This document shows positions 11,540 to 22,771 of a stretch of 64,000 nt of DNA, piece by piece (positions within the stretch are counted from its first letter, which is position 1; each line of letters begins with the position of its first letter). Origin of the DNA: Diphasiastrum complanatum. Taxonomy: Eukaryota; Streptophyta; Lycopodiopsida; Lycopodiales; Lycopodiaceae. The stretch is taken from assembly GCA_029204225.1 (NCBI GenBank), contig CM055096.1:45181967-45245966 (forward strand), written 5' to 3'. Below the pieces are notes generated by a model that worked only from the letters and a program-made list of their open reading frames with translations, made no database searches and had not been told where the DNA came from. The translations under genes and the position numbers were made by a program.

Positions 11540-14500
11540 GCTTGGAAGTGGAGCTTACTTTCGTATTTTAGCGGCCCCAGGTATTCTCGCACTTTCTCAA
11601 TAAAACCCATCTCTTGCTAGTCGTCTATCATGGTAACAAATCGGGAACACATAAAGGCCGCTTTGTAGTAGAGCCGGGCCATCATTTCGTGATCGTCTTC
11701 TGACCAGAGGGCCACGTTGGGATTGATTCGAATCGGTTCTAAGCCGCAATCCCAAAAACATTCTTTGTTCATCAGGAAGACCATTGACCTCCAATATTCG
11801 GCGCCTTCCCGTACGCATAGATCGGCATTAGATTTATATTTATGCCCAAAATCCAGCAAATGTAATCTCAGATCGTCCATTGATGTGTTATCTGAGATTC
11901 TTGGAATTATTGGCCAGTTTACAACTTCAACTCAGAGTTGCTCTGTGGGCCAGGGATTTCTTTGTAGCCGCCTACTATCCCTTAGAACTTTGCTCAGCCA
12001 CTCAGGTTGTGGTTTGTGCTGCAATGATCTCAGCCCTTATGGAATATTGGCTTTGATCAATTTCTTCTCTACCTCTCCTCATGTTGCGAGGGTATCTCCT
12101 TTCGAACCTTTCGGACTCTTTGGTGTCTGCCATGTTACTTCTTGGCCTGGTAGGTGAGGTTGCCCTTTGTTGCTATGGTGGCTTTGCCAGGTAGTCATCC
12201 AGGGCCTGGTTGGACGTATCACTCTCTTTGGCCCGCTCGCTTGTGAAAGGCTCTGCTTCACCCGACGTAGGTCTGGGCGAGAATATGCATGTTTCTGGCG
12301 GATCAGCTAGGAAGTCATCTTTGCCACCAATATCGGTGTTAGTTTCTGGAAGGTTAGGGATGAAGTGATCAGGAGAGAGAGGCACATGAATGACAGGTTT
12401 AGGAGGAGGCAGGTTTCACAAATTGTACGTCACACTGGGAGGACTGAGCTGTTGTAGGAACTCATCTCGTCGGGCTTTATACGTATCAGCTTGACCTTTA
12501 AATGAGCCCAATAATTTGCTAGGAGGTGGTGGAGAGGGGAAGGGTGAAGAAACAGGGTAATTAGAAACAAATGTTTCAGAAAAATTAACTGAAGAATAAG
12601 AATGGGGATTAAAAATAGGAGGTGAAGGGGAAAAAAACTTTGGAAGCAGCTTGGGTTCTCTGGCCATCCGATCATGAACTACCATCTACTAGTTGGGTTT
12701 GCCCATTCTTATTATTAACTCCATCATCTCTATCATCATCCCGTGGTTTCTTCACAAAAGTACCTGCTCGGGCCTTGCACGCCGCGTCCCACAGCTGGTT
12801 CACCTTGTCCAAGACTTGCTGAAGGGCCTTAGTCATTTCTTTGAGCTGCTTCTGGAACTCAAGGATGATCTTTCAATGTTTGGCCACGACATTTTCAAAT
12901 TCTTTTTCTCGGCTTCTCGTTCTTGAATTAGCCGCACGTACTTTTCCATCCTCGGGCTTAACCAGAGGGGCATCAACTGTCATTACACCCGATGATCCAT
13001 CCCACGTATGGTCGATCTAGGCCATCTAGTGCCTCAGTTGTTGCTGGACCTAGTCCAATTTTATCTTCCGTCTGGCCATCAAGGATCTTGTTTCTTTCGT
13101 CTCTTTTTTCTTTTCTTTGGCCAACTTTTGTTGATGTGTGGTCTCTTGGTTTTGGCACTGGATCTTATTTTCGAGCGCTTGGTGTTGGCTTACCAACCAA
13201 TGCATATAGAAGCTTGTTTTGGATAGGTTGATCATTGAGCGTTTAGCTGCTTCAGAGAGCTTTTCAGGGTTGGTGATGGTTGGGTACTGATTAGGGGTAT
13301 GAGTTGGTGATGTTAGTCCAAAGAATAGACATTCTGGAGCGAATGAGGGTGGCAGTGGAGGGAGTGGAGAGACAACGTTAGTAGGAACAGTGGTGGTGGT
13401 GTTAGTGGAGGGGTCAGACTTCCTCCTGTCTGATCCACTTTTTCTGCTTCATCATCGTTTATTTCCATCAGGTCTGCAACATCAAAACACAGTGAAGTGT
13501 CCATGAGAACGTGGACTTACTAGGCCTGTGGTTGGTGGGCCGCTCCCGCGTCTTGGAAAATGGGATTCCCCTCTCCCCCCCCCCCCCAGACATTGTGCCT
13601 TTGGTGAGATTGGCGGTATCGGCATTGTAATCAAGATGGGGGGAGTGGTGACTTAATCAAGTGGCACCGTTGTGGTATCTGTGCCCGTGTTTGATGTCGT
13701 AGAGGTTGCTGCTCCATCACTCCTATCTATGATGTGAATGGGTGAGGAGTGTTGTTGTGATGCTGTATAAGAGGTCAAGCTACCATCTCTCGAGCTGGAT
13801 GATGCCAAATGTGATTGAGTGCTTGGCTCGATGCTCTTGGATTCCTCTGGAGGGGCTCTCCCTCAGATTTGGACTCGTTTGACTCTGTGGCATTCAGAGA
13901 TTGTCTCTTTGCCATCAGCTTTACTCTTGTCCGTTGCTGGCATGTTTTAGACAGCTTGGCCTTGGATGTATCTATTTCTTGCACTGCCAAAGATTCTTCT
14001 GCTGCTGGATGTTGTTGGGAGGCTATTGGTGTTGCCTGTTTCATCACCAGCTTGATGATGCTTGTATTCGGCCTTTTTAGTGCTAGCCCTTGTGGTGACG
14101 ATCTATGAACACGGGACCGCTGGGACTTCTTGGATTGGATTGGAATGTCCCAAGCTTTGTCGGCCACCTGCAACATCTCTTTGAGTTTAGGTCCATTGAG
14201 TACTTGCTGGATCGTGAGATTTGTCATGAGGTATCCTAGCAAGGTGGACGGTTGCTTGTTCTTGATGCACTCATAGAGGCAATTCGAAGCAAACTAGGCC
14301 CAATCATAGAGATTTTGGTCATGCAGTCATGAATCTGCCAATATGTGGAACATGGACATTGGGATCCGCATGATCTTAGACTTGTAACGTTGGTGTACTT
14401 GGCTAAGTAAGCACAAGTAGCAGCCAGAGCCGGATCGTTGATGGCATCAAAACGATACCCATTCTTTGTCTTCCACTTTTCAACAGAGGGATCGATGAAC

Positions 14501-14870
14501 TTGAAATAAGCTGTTGTTTCGATCTTTTGTAATGTTCTTGTAACTCAATTCAGTCCCCGAGGGAGGCCGAAGTTATGAAGGTCTACTCCAGAAAGAAAGA
14601 CGTTGTATACATAATTTTTTATTGGAGGGATGATGAAATTGCACGACCTTGCGGTGGCGTTGTAAGAGGCATAGGTCATGTGCAACAAATATGGACTTTG
14701 GTACCCAGACAGAAGAGGAATCTGGAAGTCAATCTGAGTCAAGAACATGCTTGTCTGTTGGTACCAAGTTGTCATCTTTGCAATGTCCAGCTTACCCATC
14801 TAGATATATTTGCATCTGGATCATCCGAACTTGAGGATTGGTGGGAAGACATGCTGGAAACTGAAAAAAA
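11540..14870 (-). pseudogene. Large unrecognised protein, copy A (degenerate)
   Basis: Minus strand, starting at an ATG near 14851 (MSSHQSSSSDDPD) and running about 3.3 kb with several frameshifts and stops. In order: an N-terminal domain of about 250 residues (TTWYQQTSMFLTQIDFQIPL, AYFKFIDPSVEKWKTKNGY, KIMRIPMSMFHILADS, STLLGYLMTNLTIQQVL); a Lys/Arg/Ser-rich linker (14240-13800); an acidic/Pro segment (13504-13313); a helical segment with TSFYMHWLVSQ (about 13200) and a long Lys/Glu/Gln coiled coil; FVKKPRDDDRDD (about 12750); a Pro-rich stretch; ALDDYLAKPP (about 12190); and a C-terminal domain (NWPII, ECFWDCGLEPI, ARLYYKAAF, YLGPLKYESK). The same blocks occur in the same order at 37590-40467. 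No catalytic motif, signal peptide or membrane helix was seen. A gypsy integrase piece lies just upstream on the same strand. Function unknown. Confidence 0.7.
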
Positions 14871-14949
14871 AAATATTCTGAAAAAAAGGGCGCGGTTGAG
14901 ATTTGAGACAAAGATAAATCGCGGCTCGGGTGAGATTGTAATGGGTGGA

Positions 14950-15200
14950 CGCGGTCAAGGTTTGGGCTTGACTACTTTTTGTTGCTGGACTGATGGGTCC
15001 AACAAAGTCAATACCCCACTTATGGAAGGCTTCGCCTTCTATAGGGGGCGTCAACGGTGTGAAGTCAGCTTTTGTATTTTTCTCGGCTTGTTGGCAGACA
15101 TCACATGTTTTAATGATAGCATAGGTATCCTTAAACAGGGATGGCCACCATAAGCCCGTTCGAAGGATGATTTTAATAGTCGCTTCATGTTAGATTTCTT
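14950..15200 (-). pseudogene. Ty3-gypsy integrase N-terminal and core fragment
   Basis: The minus strand reads HEATIKIILRTGLWWPSLFK, then CDVCQQAEK, then FHKWGIDFVGPISP. These are the zinc-binding domain (H...CX2C, with GLWWP) and the first catalytic Asp region (W..DFVGP) of a gypsy integrase. The protein breaks off right after DFVGPISP; the usual second Asp (VDY..KW) is absent. About 100 bp downstream on the same strand, unknown protein copy A begins. Confidence 0.85.
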
Positions 15201-15718
15201 ATGCCCAACCTTAAACAAATCGTTCTATCTTATCTATGTTCTCCGCACTGTTGAGTGTGAGTGATCCTGAGGCTACTAGTAATCTCTACTGAATTACATG
15301 AATTACTCTCTAGTAAGACAGACTCTCTAGTTACAGTCGTTTGTTGTATGTCCGTAAATATGCTCTAAGGAACTGTCTTAAAATCCTCTTATTCGTCTGT
15401 CGCGAACACTTTCTTTTCGGCACTCAAATAAAGTCTACACTTGGTACAGTCTAGCACAATCATTGATAGAACTGTATGTATACATCTAAGATGTCAGTCC
15501 TTGTATGAAGAATTGAGTCTTTGATTTGTGTTCTTGCTTGTAACTGACATAAGTTTCTAACGTACTCTAGAACTCTTTGTGTTCTTTAACCATAACTTTG
15601 GACTTAAGTTGTTGAGGACTTTTGTCTAGAAATGAACAGTTCGCGAATGCGATTAACTAATTGTCTGCACAAACACGAATACATCGAACATTTCTCGACT
15701 CTCTATTGACACCTTAAT
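15201..15718. other. No gene recognised
   Basis: Noncoding, with many TCGCGAA/TTCGCGAA-like words and a composition similar to the adjoining copia LTR, but no second LTR terminus. It lies between the gypsy integrase and the outer edge of the copia 3' LTR. Confidence 0.5.
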
Positions 15719-16490
15719 TATCGCGAAAGTGAGACTGTTTTGTTTTCGTCTTCTTCTTCTTCGCGAACAATTTTCTGTCTTTGAATTTTCTTTTACACAG
15801 AAGCCTTTATAGAATCCTAGACACTCGACTACACATCACAGAACATATTTTATTCTAGCAATCAAGACACACAGCACGAGACAAGGAGATGCACAAAAAT
15901 AGAGCGACTGTATTATTAGCATAATTTTAGAGCGAGATCATTAGTCTCGCTCGTTGGCGGAGTGACACTCTGCTCTTTCGCTGTGTTCTGCTCGTTGGCA
16001 AACTTTCATGCACAGCTCTAGTATTTTTACCTTTCTGCTCTACTCGCTACATCTCTCTCTGTCTCTTACAAATCTGTCTATTCAGATTACTAGTTATAAT
16101 CCAAAGAGGATCGTTTATAGCTCCACTGTGTGGAGTTTATAAGATAGCTAAACGTAGAGTCACAAGACTAGTTAACGCTAATCAACTAGTTAGTTAGTCC
16201 CTGTCGTTGCCACTTGTTTCAGCTGGGCATGAAGTCTACGACTCCAAACCCGTTGAGCTGCTAGCTGGCAGTGCAAAAGATTTCTCTTCGTTTGTTTCGT
16301 AATCTCCCGTTTGCTTTCGTTCTTTTCATTTCTTTCTTGCGGTTCTGGAGGTGTGTTTACGATTCACGAATGATTCGCGAATCGTTCGTGCTTCAAGACA
16401 AGGGATGTTGACTGTCGTGAATTGTTCTCGTTCGACCTTCGTTTCTTGTTCGTGTTGCAACAAAGTTGCAGGAGTTCACCATTTCTAATA
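15719..16490 (-). repeat. Copia 3' LTR
   Basis: On the minus strand it starts TATTAGAAATGG after the purine tract AAGAGGGAG and ends CTTTCGCGATA. Both termini look like TG...CA altered by single transitions. It contains repeated TTCGCGAA/TTCGTGAA words near its 5' end. Confidence 0.88.
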
Positions 16491-16499
16491 CTCCCTCTT
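16491..16499 (-). other. Polypurine tract
   Basis: AAGAGGGAG on the minus strand directly precedes the 3' LTR start. Confidence 0.8.
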
Positions 16500-17272
16500 G
16501 AACCTTGCAGCTTTGTACGTTTAATCCAATTGCATTTCTTTGCTTGGCAAAGAGTGGCTTGTCGAGCGGTTTCGTGAGCAGATATGCAATCATACTTTCT
16601 GATTTTATGAACTAGACCTGGAGCTCTCTCGAAAGTGATGGTACTTCAAAGGTATGTGCTTTGTCTTTGAATGGAAAACAGGATCCTGGGACAATTAGAT
16701 GGCACTTTGAGAGTCCATCATCATCGTGCTTGGCCCCTCTTGTGGTATCCCCATTGTCTCCAACATCATTTGTAGCCACACTACCTCATTCCCCACTTTC
16801 AAGGCTACGACATATTCAGCTTCGCAAGAGGATTGAGCTACCAAGGTTTGATTTTTGCATATCCAGCTGATTGCAGTTCCGCACACAATTGTACATCCTC
16901 CAGTAATGGATTTTTTGTCATCTTTGCAGCTCACCCAGTTCGCATCACTGTAGTGACGAAACTCGAATACTTTTCCTTTGTTTTCAACTCTATAGGTTAA
17001 TCCCATATCGTGGTACCCTTCAGATACTATAGGATTTGTTTGGCCATTTGCCAATGTGCTAGGCTAGGATTTGAAGAGAATTGGCTCAAGGCATAAACAG
17101 AGAAAACTAGATCGGGTCTGGTACAAATTGTCAAGTACATCAAACTACCGATTAAGTTCTGGTAGGGTATACTTGCCATCTTCTGTTCTTCCTCTTCTAT
17201 TTTTGGACAATCTTGCTTCGTGAGCTTGGCTCCAGCTATTATTGGTGTGGCCTTCTCTTTGCAGTCCATCAT
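16500..17272 (-). pseudogene. Copia RNase H
   Basis: The minus-strand frame 17272-17027 has NLIGSLMYLTICTRPDLVF (the RT/RNase H connection). Frame 17054-16695 has HYSDANWVSCKDDKKSITGG (first catalytic Asp), SSCEAEYVAL-like SSCEAEYVVALK (catalytic Glu) and MMDSQSAI (Asp). Frame 16593-16500 has YLLTKPLDKPLF. Catalytic residues are still visible, but frameshifts separate the pieces. The role in a live element is degradation of the RNA template during reverse transcription. Confidence 0.9.
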
Positions 17273-18009
17273 GTGGTACTACCTTAGCACTTTCCTGGCA
17301 TATTCTGACTGACTCAAGTGCATTTCGCCCTTTGTTCGATCTCTTCCGATCTCCAGCCCTAGGCATTTTGTTGCTTCTCCAAGATCTGTGATTTTGTAAC
17401 TTTCAAAAATCTGACTCTTTGTGTCTTTGATTAGCATCAAGGAATTTCCTATCATCAACGAATCATCCACGAAGATGGTCAGTATCACAAAATCCTTTCC
17501 TACTCTTTTAATGTATACATTGCAGTCTGGTTGAGTAGGATTGAAGTCTAGAGACTTCAGAAGACCATCAAGCTTTTTATAACAGGCTCGTGATGCCTAT
17601 TTTAGACCATAGATGCATCTCTACAATCGACAGACATATTGTCGATTGTCGGGGTCTTCATAGCCTTCTGGTTGCTTCATGAAGATTTTGTCCTCTAGAT
17701 ATCCATGGAGAAAGGCTGTTTTCACGTCAATCTGGTGAATTTCTAGATTGTACTGTGTGGCGTATGCAAGGAGTAGCCTTATGCTTGTCATCTTGACCAT
17801 GGGTGAATATGTGTCAAAATAGTCAACACCATATCTCTGCGTGTAGCCCTTTGCGACAAGCCTTGCTTTGTAGTGGCCAATGGTGCCATCTGACTTTAGC
17901 TTTTTCTTGTACACCCACTTGCAATCAACTATTTTTCTGTTTTCTGGCAGTGGCTCTAATGTCCATGCCTCGTTTTGCCTCATCGACTCGATCTCCTCTG
18001 ACATTGCCT
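17273..18009 (-). pseudogene. Copia reverse transcriptase
   Basis: Minus strand: EAWTLEPLPENRKIVDCKWV, KARLVAKGYTQRYGVDY and IHQIDVKTAFLHGYLED (first catalytic Asp). After a break near 17600, ILTIFVDDSLMIGN (the YVDD-type box, here FVDD) and LGLEIGRD follow. A stretch between the two halves has lost its frame. The order and motifs are standard copia RT. Confidence 0.92.
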
Positions 18010-19063
18010 ACTTTCAGAATTCTCCCTTTGGACTCTGGATAGCTTTTTGGTATGTTGTTGGCTCTTCCGTGAAGCTACAGTACTCGAACTGCGTGTCTTC
18101 GCTCCATTGAAGATTGTCAAAGTAGTGATCTGGAGGTCTTCTTTGTCTCGTCGAACATTTCTTGTTCGTGGGGTTGATCCTCTACCTCCTGCTGCTCTGG
18201 AGTCTGGGGCTTTGCATTTTGATTTGATGTTTGTCCTCGATCTCCCTTTTGAATGGACAACAATTTGAAGATCTCATGGGCCTGTACACACGTGTTATGT
18301 TCGAGTAGCCGACCATGATTCTTTGTTCAGATTTGTCATCGAGCTTGCTTCTCTTTTCCTTCGAAATGTGCTTGTATGCTGCACATCCAAACACTTGTAC
18401 GTATGACAGATCAGGCTTCCTGTCTATCCACATTTTGTATGATGTTTTGTTTTCCAGCACTGTCGTTGTAGATCTGTTCTGCAGGTGTACAGTTGCAGCT
18501 ATTGCCTCGGCCTAGAATTGACCTGGCAATTGAGCCTGTGCCATCATGCATCTGGCTCCTTCAACTAGCATTCTGATTTTTCTTTCTGCCACACCATTGT
18601 ATTATGGTGTGTATGTAGGAGTAAACTGGTGTTCGATTCCCTATTTTTTTGCAGAATCTTGAGAATTCTGTGCTTTGTATTCACCTCCGTTGTCAAATCT
18701 AAGGATCTGTATCTTTTTCGAGGTGTGTCGATCTGCAAATGCCACGAACTTCTTGAAGAAATCAAACACTTCGGATTTCTTCTTCAAGTAGTAGATCGTG
18801 GTCATCCAACTGTAATCATCTATGAACATCAGAAAGTATTTTGAACCTGAGAGCAAATCTATTTTCATCGGTCCACAGACATCAGAGTGGATGAGCCCAA
18901 GGACTTCCTTGGCTCTTCTTTCCTCATGTGTGAATGGATTCCGATGTTGCTTGCCTTTTTGACAAGCTTCGTAGAACTCAATTTTGGGCCTTGAAATCTT
19001 GAGACCTGTGACAATGTCCTTTCTGCTCATGTCGTACAGGTTCCGCATGTTTACATGATACAT
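18010..19063 (-). pseudogene. Copia integrase
   Basis: Minus strand: LIHSDVCGPMKIDLLSGSKY (first Asp), FLMFIDDYSWMTTIYYLK (second conserved Asp region) and LRFDNGGEYKAQ (DNGGE), then a break; the frame 18460-18182 has YVQVFGCAAYKHISKEKRSK and IMVGYSNITRVYR. The catalytic triad region is visible but split by stops near 18600. Identification is secure and the protein is non-functional as read. Confidence 0.9.
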
Positions 19064-19824
19064 TCTCCTATGCCAGAGTTGATCTTCATTTTCTAAAGCA
19101 TTTAATATGCTTTCATAGTTGCTGATTATTTTGGCCTAGTAGAGGTTTCCTTCTCTGCATCCGACCGTCAACAACTTGTTTGTCATCTTTTTGATCATAC
19201 GACAAGTGTTGTCATCGAACAAAACTCAAATGCCTAGATCTGCCATCTTGGAGACAGATAGCAGATCTTTTCTGAGTGAGGGCACATAGAGTGCTCCTGG
19301 CAGCTCTACTTGGCCTGACAATGTTCGTAGCTGTAGAGTGTCGATGCCTTTGACATCATGTATGCTTCCATCGCCTAGAATCATTGCTTTGTGTTTTCAA
19401 GTTCGTGAAAGTTGATCAAGATCTTCTTGTTGCAGGTTATGTGAGATGTTGCTCCTGAATCGATGACTACATCGTAGTTGTGTTCAGAGTAGCTTGTTGA
19501 AGCTTCATCAAGTATCGTGAAAGCTTTGTCACCTCTTTCTTTCCTTAGATGACTCTGCAGCGTTTGCCTTTTCAGATTAGTTTTTCTTTTTTGGGTTGTA
19601 TCTGCAATCGTATGCAGAATGCTCTTTCTTCTTGTAGTGCATGCAAGATATTGTTGGATTGAACCAGTATTTGTTGGCCGTATGGCCTGGTTTGTGGCAA
19701 TGATTGCAGGAAGATTATTGTTGATTCGAGAACTTCGTCTTCTCGAATTTTGTCTTGTTTTTGCTCCTCTTCTTTCCTTTTGTGAAGAGAGCTTTCTCTT
19801 GATCACTGCTTCTCTCTCCTTCAT
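19064..19824 (-). pseudogene. Copia protease and pre-integrase region
   Basis: The minus-strand ORF contains NYDVVIDSGATSHITCNKK, the DSGA active-site loop of copia aspartic protease. Upstream is a Lys/Arg-rich nucleocapsid-like stretch (KRKTNLKRQTLQSHLRKERG) in which no clear CCHC knuckle survives. Downstream of 19381 the pre-integrase segment is frameshifted (LPGALYVPSLRKDLLSVSKM-like reading). Confidence 0.85.
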
Positions 19825-20394
19825 CTCTCATCAGTCTCTCATCAACGACAAGACTGACTGCTTTCTCTCGAATGTCAGATCTAGTAGACCTAGTATGAGC
19901 ATTCTCAACGGCTGATAGGACGTCGGTAGAGATTTCATGAAGTACATCAGCTGCTGTGGTGCTGGGACCTGCTGCTCCTGTCCTGATGCAGCGAGTTGAG
20001 CGAAGATCATTCTGATCTTCTCAACGTGCTGATCCAACTGGTTGCCATCCCACCATATATATTGCAGTTGATTGTGAAGGTGCATGACTGAAGTTGCAGT
20101 CCTCACTTCATACTTCTGCTTTAATCTTTCCCACGCTACATGGCTGCTTTTGCAGTTTTCAATCTACATGAGTAGATCTTCATTTATGGAAAAAATGATT
20201 ATCGCCATTGCTCGCTCATCCTTTCTGATCCAATCAGCTCTCCTTGGGTCTGCCTCTGGAGGTTGCACCTTTGAGAGCTCGATCACCGACCAGATGCCTT
20301 CATCTTTCAAAAGCGTTTTGATTTTGAATTTTCAGATTCTGTAATCAGTGCCATCAAGACTGATTGTTACTCTTGTCTAGATTGTTGTAGCCAT
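19825..20394 (-). pseudogene. Copia gag
   Basis: It starts at an ATG (20394-20392, minus) reading MATTI, a stop, then TRVTISLDGTDYRI and DEGIWSVIELSKVQPPEADP. It continues to SSHVAWERLKQKYE, LHNQLQYIWWDGN and HVEKIRMIFAQLAASG, the usual UBN2-type copia gag landmarks (L.G.NY..W, then AW..L...Y). Several stops sit where Trp or Gln codons are expected. Gag forms the virus-like particle in live elements. Confidence 0.88.
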
Positions 20395-20446
20395 ATTATG
20401 TTGTCTAGTAGAATCATTGTTGGGATATCAATAGCGATAACTTGTT

Positions 20447-20459
20447 GGCTCTGATACCA
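20447..20459 (-). other. Primer-binding site, initiator tRNA-Met type
   Basis: The minus strand reads TGGTATCAGAGCC next to the LTR end CGACA. It is complementary to the 3' end of plant initiator tRNA-Met, the usual copia primer. Confidence 0.93.
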
Positions 20460-21046
20460 TGTCGCAAAAGCGAGACTGTTTCGTTTTTGTCTTCTTCTTC
20501 TTATTCGCAAACAATTTTTTGTCTTTGAATTTTCTTTTGCGCAGAAGCCTTTACAGAATCCTAGACACTCAACTACACATCACAGAACATATTTTATTCT
20601 AGCAATCAAGACACACAGCACGAGACAAGGAGATGCACAAAAATAGAGCGACTGTATTATCAGCATAATTTTAGAGTGAGATCATCAGTGTCTCGCTCGT
20701 TGGCGGAGTAACACTCTACTCTTTCACTGTGTTCTGCTCGTTGGCAGACTTTCATGCACAACTCTAGTATTTTTACCTTTCTACTCTACTCGCTACATCT
20801 CTCTCTGTCTCTTACAGATCTGTCTATTCAATTACTAGTTATGATCCAGAGAAGATCGTTTATACCTCCACTGTGTGGAGTTTACAAGATAGCTAAATCT
20901 AGAATCACAAGACTAGTTAACACTAATCAACTAGTTAGTTAGTCTTCGTCGTTGCCACTCGTTTCAGCTAGGCGTGAAGTCTACGACTCCAAGCCCGTTG
21001 AGTTGCCAGCTGGCAGCGCAAAAAATTTCTCTTCGTTTGTTTCGTA
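20460..21046 (-). repeat. Copia 5' LTR (truncated)
   Basis: It matches the inner 585 bp of the 3' LTR, from GTCGCAAAAGCGAGACTGTT (plus strand) to TTCGTTTGTTTCGTA. Beyond 21046 the sequence changes abruptly, so the first 190 bp or so of the LTR (in the element's sense) are absent. Confidence 0.9.
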
Positions 21047-22771
21047 CACTTGGAATTACATCCCAGATGGAGTGCTATTTTCTCACAAAAATCATGGAGT
21101 TGGATTCACAAATTCCATAGGAAAGCATGCTTGTCCAATATGATGGTAGAGTGCTCTTCTACATGATCGAGTTTGGTAAAGATGTTAAGCATTGTATCAA
21201 TTCATTCTAATTCTCTATTTTTGAGAAAAATTTCAGTGATGGTAGATCAGATTGCTTGTTCTGTTCAGTTAGAGGTTTAGAGTGTTGGCACCAATCCGTA
21301 ATGTCCTGAAGCATGTAATTTTGTTTTTAGTTCATAGATAAATTGGTTGTAAATCGATTTATCCAGCTGTATGGACTGTTTGCAACAAAAATACATGATT
21401 CAGATGATTGCATTGATGAGGATGGGAAGTTTCTTTCCCTTATGTGAACCCTCCAGAGAATTTGCAAGATGGAACATTGATTGGGAGAGCAACAATCTAA
21501 TTCTTTAAAGTCAGAGTAGCATGTTTGGTTAGTAAAGCAACCATTACCCTGTTAAAGTTAATAATTCAAAACTGTGAAGCTTTGGTGGATGCATGCAATT
21601 TTGAACCTTGTGTGCTTGAGTCATTGGAATCCTGAAGTTAGGAGTTCAAGATGATTGGCATGGCCTCAACTGCAGAAGACCAGCTATTGGACATTTTTAC
21701 AGATGAAATCTGTAGATGTGTTGGAACGACCTCAGTCCCTAGATGGGGAGTATACTGACTTTGGATGACAGTCGATTTGCGCCCTGTTGAAACATGTATC
21801 AATGTCTGAATCCTGATGGCTACAGACTGATCTTGGGGATTGAGAGGTCACAAAGCTCGACTGATAATCAGTCGAGAATTAGTCACGAAAGACAAGACTA
21901 AATATTAGTCGCGAACAACTAGACTAATAATAATTCGCTAAAAAAATATTACCAAATTGAGCAATAAGAGAGTCAGATAGCATGTAGAAAAATATAGCAA
22001 TATTGACACAACTCTGAACGCAAAACAAAACAGAGTTGTTATCAGATTAAGTATAGCAAAATATACATGTCAATAATGTTGTAGAGCACAAGACAATAGC
22101 AGACGAAACCACGTGTTCTACAAAGCTAATCCAATTTGTCAAAGGAATGAACCTATTACTAACAATACAAAGAACTGATGCGCAAGGGCATCTATTTTGT
22201 CTATCTCTAATAAGCTTCTGATGCTATTGTTTTCACACACGTTGTTATCTCACATGTCAGCATACGCAAATGGTATTCAATAAATATACACAATTTTACA
22301 AGTGTGCAGATGAAGAAAGTACAAAGTGGATGTGTTGTCTGTAGGAGATCGTGGGTGGCTGTTGTCGTTGTCAAATCTAATTGCACAGATGCATGGGATG
22401 AGTGTGAAAAGGCCGCAATGTTAGCCTTTGCTGAAATGAACGTTGGTGAAGATATGAAAAATGCGACACTCTAAAAAATGCCTTAAGATTTGATTTATAG
22501 GGTGTCTTCCCTTTTCTGTAAAGGCACCTTAGACATTTTTCTAAGGCAATGTCATCTTTTTTGCCTTCACAAATCACGTGTAAAAACACAGTGTCGCATT
22601 TTTTGCCTTTTTCGCCTGTGGAAATTTACTTGTATTTATGCAAATAATCGTGTTTTTTGCCTGTCTTATTTTACATGTAAATATGCAGACTGTGCGACAA
22701 CATGAGTAAAAATGCAGCATGAACGGAGGCAGATTAAATAGGATTTAGGAGAGCAGAGGAGATAAATCCAA
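21047..22771. other. No gene recognised
   Basis: Noncoding. 21855-21960 has alternating words such as AGTCGAGAATTAGTC and TAGTCGCGAACAACTAGAC. 22500-22720 has several TTTTTTGCCT repeats and an ATCACGTGTAAA. Neither could be tied to an LTR pair. Confidence 0.5.

Larger units (their letters stand above)
15719..21046 (-). mobile_element. Nearly complete Ty1-copia element (minus strand)
   Basis: The 3' LTR (15719-16490) and 5' LTR (20460-21046, truncated at its outer end) flank a primer site, gag, protease, integrase, RT and RNase H in copia order on the minus strand, followed by a polypurine tract. All domains are broken by frameshifts or stops. The outer 190 bp of the 5' LTR are missing, so no target duplication can be tested. 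The LTRs share about 585 bp with scattered substitutions, many of them C/T or G/A. Confidence 0.93.

Noticed and set aside
11717-12157. 146-codon plus-strand frame
   Set aside because: Antisense of unknown protein copy A, whose minus-strand blocks are conserved in copy B; the plus frame has no conserved counterpart.
11540-14870. Idea that the unknown protein is a retroviral-type envelope
   Set aside because: No signal peptide, membrane helix or cysteine-rich ectodomain is visible; instead it has basic linkers and coiled coils.
21855-21960. Alternating TAGTC/GACTA words as a possible CRISPR-like or satellite array
   Set aside because: Only a few irregular words with no constant spacer; not an array.
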